DNA of 64,000 nucleotides from Eubacteriales Family XIII. Incertae Sedis bacterium (GTDB lineage: Bacteria; Bacillota; Clostridia; Peptostreptococcales; Anaerovoracaceae). The notes under the pieces were generated by a model that did not search any database, was not told the origin of the DNA, and saw only the letters and a program-made list of their open reading frames with translations. The stretch is from contig JAISTV010000007.1 in assembly GCA_031272485.1 (NCBI GenBank), positions 1-64,000 on the forward strand. The letters are read 5' to 3'. This document shows positions 58,105-64,000 of the stretch, piece after piece; the stretch's first letter is position 1; every line of letters begins with the position of its first letter. The position numbers and the translations under genes are program-made.

Positions 58105-58113
58105 TAGCCGCCC

Positions 58114-58162
58114 GAGGTTCCAGCCAAACGCGCCAAAAAAACGCCCGTTTGGCTGGAACCTC
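58114..58162. terminator. Hairpin between convergent genes, 17-bp perfect stem, A-rich loop
   Basis: GAGGTTCCAGCCAAACG/CGTTTGGCTGGAACCTC. Confidence 0.7.
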
Positions 58163-58179
58163 ACCCGAATCCGAAGCCC

Positions 58180-59025
58180 CTAATGCCCCATGGCGCCGCT
58201 CTCGGGCAGGGTGCTTCCGCCGTCTATGATTATCGAAGTTCCCGTAATATAGTCCGACCCCGGCGAGGCCAGGAAGCACACCAGGTCCCCAAGCTCCTCT
58301 ATGGTGCCCAGGCGCCCCAGCGGCACGCCCGCGGCTATCCCGTCTATCACCTTCCCCGGGTTCCCCGGGCTCGACTGCTCCGCGTGCAGCTCCACCCCCG
58401 GCGTCAGGATGTACCCCGGCATAATGGCGTTCACGCGAATCCCTTGCCCCGCGAACTCCATGGCCAGCGCCTTGGTGAACCCCTGAATGGCCGCCTTGCT
58501 CGCGGCGTACGCCACCTGTTTGGGGTCCACCACCACCGGCCCCGTGACCGAGGACATGTTGATTATCTTCCCGTACCCGTTCCGCAGCATGTAGGGCAGC
58601 ACCGCCCGCGTCGTGTTCCAGATTCCCTTGATATTGACGTCAAATATCCAGTCGCGTACCTCGTCGGGCACTTCCAGGAAGGGCAGCACCTTCTGCACGC
58701 CCGCGTTGTTGAACAGAATGTCTATCCTCCCGTGCGCCGCAAAAATCTCCGCAGCTATCTCCGCCAGTCCCGCAGGATCCGTAACGTTCCCTACGCAGCC
58801 CCGTACGACCTGCACCGCCGCGCCGTCCGCAGCCCCGGCACCCGCAGCCCCTAAGGCCGCCCCGACCTCCGCGGCCAGCTTCTCCGCCGACTTCAGCACC
58901 TTCTCGTTCGGGTCAATCAAATAGACCGAGGCCCCGGCGCGCGCCATCTGCGTCGCGCCGCCAAGCCCGTTCCCCATAGCGCCGCCCGTAACCACGGCCA
59001 CCTTACCATCCAGCGTTTTTCCCAT
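58180..59025 (-). CDS. SDR family oxidoreductase
   Basis: KVAVVTGGAMGNGLGG, LFNNAGV, YAASKAAIQGFTKALAMEFAGQGIRVNAIMPG. Confidence 0.92.
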   Translation of the reverse strand: MGKTLDGKVAVVTGGAMGNGLGGATQMARAGASVYLIDPNEKVLKSAEKLAAEVGAALGAAGAGAADGAAVQVVRGCVGNVTDPAGLAEIAAEIFAAHGRIDILFNNAGVQKVLPFLEVPDEVRDWIFDVNIKGIWNTTRAVLPYMLRNGYGKIINMSSVTGPVVVDPKQVAYAASKAAIQGFTKALAMEFAGQGIRVNAIMPGYILTPGVELHAEQSSPGNPGKVIDGIAAGVPLGRLGTIEELGDLVCFLASPGSDYITGTSIIIDGGSTLPESGAMGH

Positions 59026-59068
59026 CTCCGTTCTCCTTATCTGCTATCCCGCAAGCGTACCAGCCACC

Positions 59069-59098
59069 GTCATTGCCGGGCTCGTCCCGGCAATCCAC
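59069..59098. repeat. 30-nt REP-like hairpin element, copy 5
   Basis: GTCATTGCCGGGCTCGTCCCGGCAATCCAC. Confidence 0.85.
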
Positions 59099-59121
59099 AT
59101 CCGCAACCCGGCACCCCGGCA

Positions 59122-60333
59122 CTAACCCAGCGCCTCTATAGAATCCCTAAGAATCTCCGCAGCCTTATCGCAGTCCTCGCGGCTCGCAATCAGCGGCGGC
59201 ACCATCCGCACTATACTGTCGCCTATCGCCGTCGTCAGCAGCTTCCGGTCTATCGCGTTATGCTTCACCTCCACAGCCTTAGGCACATCCAGCTCCAGCC
59301 CCACCAGGAACCCGCGCCCGCGCACATCCTTCACATGCGGCAGCGCCCGCAGCTTCTCCATGAAGTACTCGCCCGTCTCCGCCGCGTTCTTCCCAAGCTC
59401 GCGGTCTATCAGCTCCTTAAACTCCGCGTATCCCGCCGCGCAAGCCACCGGATTCCCCGAGTACGTCGACCCGTGCGACCCCGGCGTAAAGCTCTTGGCC
59501 ACATGCTCCTTGGCCAGAATCCCCGCCAGCGGCAGCCCGCCGCCCAGCGTCTTGGCCATAGAAATGATATCCGGCGAAACCCCGTAATACATGTACGCCA
59601 TAGGATACCCCGTCCGGTAACATCCCGTCTGGATCTCGTCTATCAAAAGCAGCATATCATTGTCCCTGCACAGCTTCTCAATCCCCGTCAAAAACTCCTT
59701 CGTGGCCGGATTCACGCCGCCCTCGCCCTGAATAGGCTCCAGCATAATGGCTATCGTGTCCTTGGTCACCTGCTCCGCAAACGCCTCCACGTTGTTAAAC
59801 TCCGCATACGTGAAGCCCGGCACCAGCGGCCCGAACCCCTTGTGAATAGCGCTCTCCGGCTGCCCCGTGGCCGTCATGGCCCCGAACGTCCGCCCGTGGA
59901 AGCTCTTCTTGGCGGTAATGATATGGTAGCGCTCCGGCCCGTAATTATCCGTCCCGTACTTCCGGGCCAGCTTAATCATAGCCTCGTTCGCCTCCGTCCC
60001 CGTGCTCTGAAAATACACGCGGTCCAGCCCCGTAGTCTCCACCAGCAGCTTGGCGAACACCACCTCCGGAATCGAGTACGGGTAGTTAAAAACGTGCATG
60101 ACCTCCTGCGTCTGCTGGATGACCGCCGCCACCACCTTCTCATTGCAATTTCCCGCGCTGTTCACCGCGATCCCCCCATAAAAATCCAGATACGCATTCC
60201 CGTCCTGGTCATACAGGTACATATCCTTGGCCTTGGTTACCAGAAACGGGAACCGCTCATACGTGTCTATCAAGTACTTCTCCGTATAAGCCTTGACCTC
60301 CTCAAACGTAAGTCCAACATCTTGAAGCTGCAT
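59122..60333 (-). CDS. Class III pyridoxal-phosphate aminotransferase (acetylornithine/4-aminobutyrate type)
   Basis: YLDFYGGIAVNSAGN, FHGRTFGAMTATGQ, LLIDEIQTGCYRTG, MAKTLGGGLPLAG. Confidence 0.92.
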   Translation of the reverse strand: MQLQDVGLTFEEVKAYTEKYLIDTYERFPFLVTKAKDMYLYDQDGNAYLDFYGGIAVNSAGNCNEKVVAAVIQQTQEVMHVFNYPYSIPEVVFAKLLVETTGLDRVYFQSTGTEANEAMIKLARKYGTDNYGPERYHIITAKKSFHGRTFGAMTATGQPESAIHKGFGPLVPGFTYAEFNNVEAFAEQVTKDTIAIMLEPIQGEGGVNPATKEFLTGIEKLCRDNDMLLLIDEIQTGCYRTGYPMAYMYYGVSPDIISMAKTLGGGLPLAGILAKEHVAKSFTPGSHGSTYSGNPVACAAGYAEFKELIDRELGKNAAETGEYFMEKLRALPHVKDVRGRGFLVGLELDVPKAVEVKHNAIDRKLLTTAIGDSIVRMVPPLIASREDCDKAAEILRDSIEALG

Positions 60334-60757
60334 CTCAAACCTCCGATCCAAACACGAGCCGCCACCGCAAGCCCGCCACAACAAAATAGAAACGATACGT
60401 CCCTATCATACCCCTGTCAGAATTTTCAATCAATAGTAGGCGCCAATCATTTTGCAGTTCAACTTTTGTAACCCACCCCTCTTGCCCGCCGGGCTAAGCC
60501 CTGCAGGGCAGCAATAAAGAGCCCCCGCCCCCGCGGCGTTTGTTAGATTTATTTCGCGCTTCCGTCTAAAAAATTCACGACGGCGACACTCCGTTATCAG
60601 AAAATTCAAAATACTGAACGACCTTTGTTCGTCCGTACAACGAAATCCCCGTTTTATAGCAGTACAATCCAAATGTATAGATTTTGTTTTCATGCATGGA
60701 TGGGTTATTTTGTGGTTTTCAGCTGCCGTTTTCTTGGCAGCGAAAGGAGCAGTTGTT

Positions 60758-62038
60758 ATGAAGAAGATTAGGGTAGTGGCGTTATTCGTAGCGCTCATTT
60801 TGGTGCTTACCGTGTTTGCCACCGGCTGCGGTAGCGATGACGCGTCCTCGGGCGGTTCGGATGAAGAGACGATTAAAATCGGCATCCTGTTCCCGTTCTC
60901 GGGCAGTCTGGCCAAGCTCGGCGAAGAGACCTACGCAGGCGTGGAGTACGCCCAGTGGGAAATCAACGAGGCGGGCGGTATTAACGGCAAGCAGGTGGAA
61001 TTTGTAATCGCGGACGCGGTGGACGCTACGGCGGCCGTGGCGGAAGCGGAACGCCTCATTACAGTAGAAGGCTGCAAGGTCATTGTCGGCTCGTATTCGT
61101 CCTCCATCTCGCAGGCGGCGAGTGAAGTGGCGGAGAGAAACGGCGTCATCTACTGGGAGACCGGCGGCGTGGCCAAGTCCATAACCGAGCGCGGCTTCCA
61201 GTACCTCTTCCGCGTATGCCCGACCTCCGCGGAGTACGGCACCATAGCGGCGGACTACACGAACGATGAGATAGGCCCGGCGCTGGGCGTGGATCCCAAG
61301 GACCTCAAGATAGCCATTATCTACGAAGACGGCGCATACGGCGTGGCAGTATCCGAGGCAGCGGAAGCGCGCGCCGAGGAGCTCGGCCTGAACGTGGTGG
61401 TCTCCGAGGCATACAGCGCCACGGCCACGGACCTCTCCTCCCTCGTCATGAAGGTCAAGGCGGCGGAGCCGGATGTTATCTGGGCTACGCAGTACGCCAC
61501 CGATCTGCTCCTGTTCTGGAAGCAGGCCAAGGAACTGGGCCTCACCTGTAAGGCATACGTGGGCACGGGCGGCGCCACGGGCACGGCGGAATTCAGAGAC
61601 GCCTTCCCGGCGGAAGACACCCAGTACGTGCTGAACGTGGCCTTTGCCAGCGACGGCTCGAACGAAGCCTACGCGAACGGCCTCACGGAATTCTACGCGG
61701 CATACGAAGAGAAGAACGGCACCCCGCCGCCTTCCGTATACACCATAGTCGGTTACTCGGGCGCCAAGGTCCTCTGGCAGGTCCTTGAGGACGCCGGCGA
61801 GATGGATCCCGAAAAGATTCGCGAAGCCGCGCTGGCCATAGACATTCCGGAAGGCAGCCTCCCCACGGGCTGGGGCGTTAAGTTCGCCGGCCCCGACGAG
61901 GAGAACGCCGGACAGAACCTGCGCGCGCACAACATAGTCGATCAGCTGCAGGACGGCGAACTGGTCGTGCTTTATCCGGAGGCCGCCAAGGATCCGGACT
62001 CCAAGCTCTACCTGCCGCTCCCGTACTTAGCCGGATAA
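60758..62038 (+). CDS. livJ: Branched-chain amino acid ABC transporter substrate-binding lipoprotein
   Basis: Lipobox VFATGC; KIGILFPFSGSLAKLGEETYAGVEYAQWEINEAGGINGK; followed by livH and livM. Confidence 0.9.
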   Translation: MKKIRVVALFVALILVLTVFATGCGSDDASSGGSDEETIKIGILFPFSGSLAKLGEETYAGVEYAQWEINEAGGINGKQVEFVIADAVDATAAVAEAERLITVEGCKVIVGSYSSSISQAASEVAERNGVIYWETGGVAKSITERGFQYLFRVCPTSAEYGTIAADYTNDEIGPALGVDPKDLKIAIIYEDGAYGVAVSEAAEARAEELGLNVVVSEAYSATATDLSSLVMKVKAAEPDVIWATQYATDLLLFWKQAKELGLTCKAYVGTGGATGTAEFRDAFPAEDTQYVLNVAFASDGSNEAYANGLTEFYAAYEEKNGTPPPSVYTIVGYSGAKVLWQVLEDAGEMDPEKIREAALAIDIPEGSLPTGWGVKFAGPDEENAGQNLRAHNIVDQLQDGELVVLYPEAAKDPDSKLYLPLPYLAG

Positions 62039-62103
62039 ACCAAGCAGATTACCGGGGGAGCGGGCACATCCCGTTCCCCCGCCACTTTGAGGTGTAGCAC
62101 AGC

Positions 62104-62976
62104 ATGCAACTTATCATACAGATAGCAATAAGCGGCCTGCTCATGGGCGGCATATACTCTATGGTCAGCATGGGCCTCTCGCTCATATACGGGGTGACCG
62201 GCATCGTGAATTTTGCGCACGGTGAGTTTCTCATGGTCGCCATGTTCCTGACCTGGGGGTTGAACAGCCTCCTCGGTCTGGACCCGTACATCTCGGTTAT
62301 CCTCGTGGTGCCGCTTATGTTCCTCATAGGCATGCTCGTGGAGAAGACCGTCATAGAGCCCATAATCAAGGCGCCGCACAGCATGCAGATTATGGCCACG
62401 GCGGGGCTGTCCACGGTCCTCGCGAACGGCGCGCTCATGCTCATGTCCGCCAACTACCGCTCGGTCATAACCGGCTATTCCTCCAAGACGCTGAACATGG
62501 CAGGCATTATGTTCAACGTGCCCAAACTGGTCGGGTTCTTCGCGGCCGTAGCCCTCACGGTGCTCCTGGCGCTCTTCCTTAAGCGCACCTACACCGGCAG
62601 AGCCATAACCGCCACCGCGCAGGACATGAAGGCGGCGCAGCTCATGGGCATAAACATCAAGCGCATCTACCTCATAGCCTTCGGGCTCGGCACCGCGTGC
62701 GTGGGCGTGGCCGGCGTGGTCCTCATGCCCATGTACTACGTATTCCCCTCGCTGGGGACCTACTTCTGTACCACCGCCTTTGTCATCGTGGTGCTCGGCG
62801 GCATGGGCAATATCTACGGCGCCTTCGTGGGCGGCCTCGTAATCGGCATGGTGGAGGCCTTCAGCGGCTACTTGCTCGCGCCGGTATACAAAGAGGTGGT
62901 CTACTTTGTCATCTTCATCATCATACTCATAGTCAAGCCGTCCGGCATCCTGGGCCGGTCCGGCAGGGCAGCATAG
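62104..62976 (+). CDS. livH: Branched-chain amino acid ABC transporter permease
   Basis: LLMGGIYSMVSMGLSLIYGVTGIVNFAHGEFLMVAMF, TATAQDMKAAQLMGIN. Confidence 0.93.
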   Translation: MQLIIQIAISGLLMGGIYSMVSMGLSLIYGVTGIVNFAHGEFLMVAMFLTWGLNSLLGLDPYISVILVVPLMFLIGMLVEKTVIEPIIKAPHSMQIMATAGLSTVLANGALMLMSANYRSVITGYSSKTLNMAGIMFNVPKLVGFFAAVALTVLLALFLKRTYTGRAITATAQDMKAAQLMGINIKRIYLIAFGLGTACVGVAGVVLMPMYYVFPSLGTYFCTTAFVIVVLGGMGNIYGAFVGGLVIGMVEAFSGYLLAPVYKEVVYFVIFIIILIVKPSGILGRSGRAA

Positions 62977-62992
62977 CGGGGGAGGCAAGCAT

Positions 62993-64000
62993 TTGGACGG
63001 CAAAAAAACCAAATCTCCGAAATTCCTGATCAAGTACCTCGTGGTCGCGGGGGCGGTTTGCTTTGCCATAGCCTATGGCAACACAAACGCGTTCTTCGCG
63101 CACAACCTGGTGCTTATCTTTCTGTATATGGGACTCTCGCAGGCGTGGAACATAATCGGCGGCTATGCGGGGCAGCTCTCGCTCGGGCACGTGGCGTTCT
63201 TCGGAATCGGCTCGTACACCTCTACGCTTCTGTATCTAAACTACGGCATAACCCCGTGGATAGGCGCCCTCGTGGGGGCGGCGCTGGCGGCGGTCGTGGC
63301 ATACGGCCTCGGCTGGGCCACCCTCCGCCTGAAAGGCGCGTACTTCACCCTGGCGACCATAGCCTTTGCAGAGGTGCTGCGCATCCTCGCCACGAACTTC
63401 TCCGGCATAACGAAAGGCGCGCAGGGCGTGGGCATTCCCTTCCGCCCGGAGCTGGGCAACATGATTTTCCGCGGCAAGACGGGCTACGTCATCCTGGCGC
63501 TCGGCTTCGCCGTAATCGTCTACTTGGTCTGCCGGTACATGGACCGCACGCGGCTGGGCTACTACCTGGCGGCCATTCGCGAGGACGAGACCACGTCCGC
63601 CTCCATGGGCATAAACGTGGCGAACAACAAGGTCCTGGCCATGGTGCTCTCCGCGGTCTTCACCGCCATAGGCGGCACCGTCTACGCCCAGTACATCCTC
63701 TTCATAGAACCGGCCAGCGAGTTCAGCTACAGCGTCTCGCTCAATATGGCGCTCTTCGCCATCTTCGGCGGCCTGGGCTCGCTCTACGGCCCCATAGTGG
63801 GCGCGGCCATCCTCATCCCCATCCAGGAATACCTGCGCGTGACGTTCGGCGGCAGCCTGCCTGGCCTGCACCTGGCCATGTTCGGTCTGGTGCTCATAAT
63901 CACCGTGCTCCTCATGCCTAAGGGCGTGTTCCCCACCATACAGGGATTCGTGCAGGGCAGGATAGCCCGTTCGCAGAAGAAGAAACTGAGAGGGGAGGGA
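62993..64000 (+). CDS. livM: Branched-chain amino acid ABC transporter permease, truncated by the window end
   Basis: TTG start after GGGGGAGGCAAGC; NIIGGYAGQLSLGHVAFFGIGSYT, LRLKGAYFTLATIAFAEVLRI, IREDETTSASMGINV; no stop before 64000. Confidence 0.9.
   Translation, partial: MDGKKTKSPKFLIKYLVVAGAVCFAIAYGNTNAFFAHNLVLIFLYMGLSQAWNIIGGYAGQLSLGHVAFFGIGSYTSTLLYLNYGITPWIGALVGAALAAVVAYGLGWATLRLKGAYFTLATIAFAEVLRILATNFSGITKGAQGVGIPFRPELGNMIFRGKTGYVILALGFAVIVYLVCRYMDRTRLGYYLAAIREDETTSASMGINVANNKVLAMVLSAVFTAIGGTVYAQYILFIEPASEFSYSVSLNMALFAIFGGLGSLYGPIVGAAILIPIQEYLRVTFGGSLPGLHLAMFGLVLIITVLLMPKGVFPTIQGFVQGRIARSQKKKLRGEG

Noticed and set aside
63058-63921. 287-aa ORF in the ORF track near the right end
   Set aside because: Out-of-frame reading of livM, whose true frame (from TTG at 62993) has no stop before the window ends and so was not listed.

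Overview
The window is a compact, GC-rich chromosomal segment, probably from an anaerobic Clostridia-like Bacillota. The lineage is inferred from gene content only. It is dominated by housekeeping blocks: prmA-rsmE-mtaB; rpoN-gap-pgk-tpiA-hppA; secG-oadG-oadB; trkA-trkH; PFOR; htrA; tig-clpP-clpX-lon-engB-hpt; dnaG-rpoD-trmK with convergent Nif3; rnpB; MATE/exoIII; a giant acyl-CoA dehydratase activase-like protein; and livJ-livH-livM, which runs off the right edge. I see no phage, CRISPR array, transposase or recognisable defence island. The most unusual signal is intergenic. Several long imperfect palindromic elements of about 130-180 bp (3-134 and its 95% identical copy 21223-21354; 45233-45370; 57507-57684) appear to share a diverged 19-bp arm core, roughly GGNCRWWWYTKCAASTWRT, and may form one undescribed dispersed family. 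A separate 30-nt REP-like hairpin occurs five times and shows a compensatory stem change. A 128-nt structured inverted repeat lies between htrA and tig. Other observations include a displaced reading frame at the dnaG start, an overlooked 55-aa oadG-like ORF, a DUF4160/DUF2442 pair and a homoserine dehydrogenase lacking the ACT region. All family calls come from reading the translated sequence; no database search was run.
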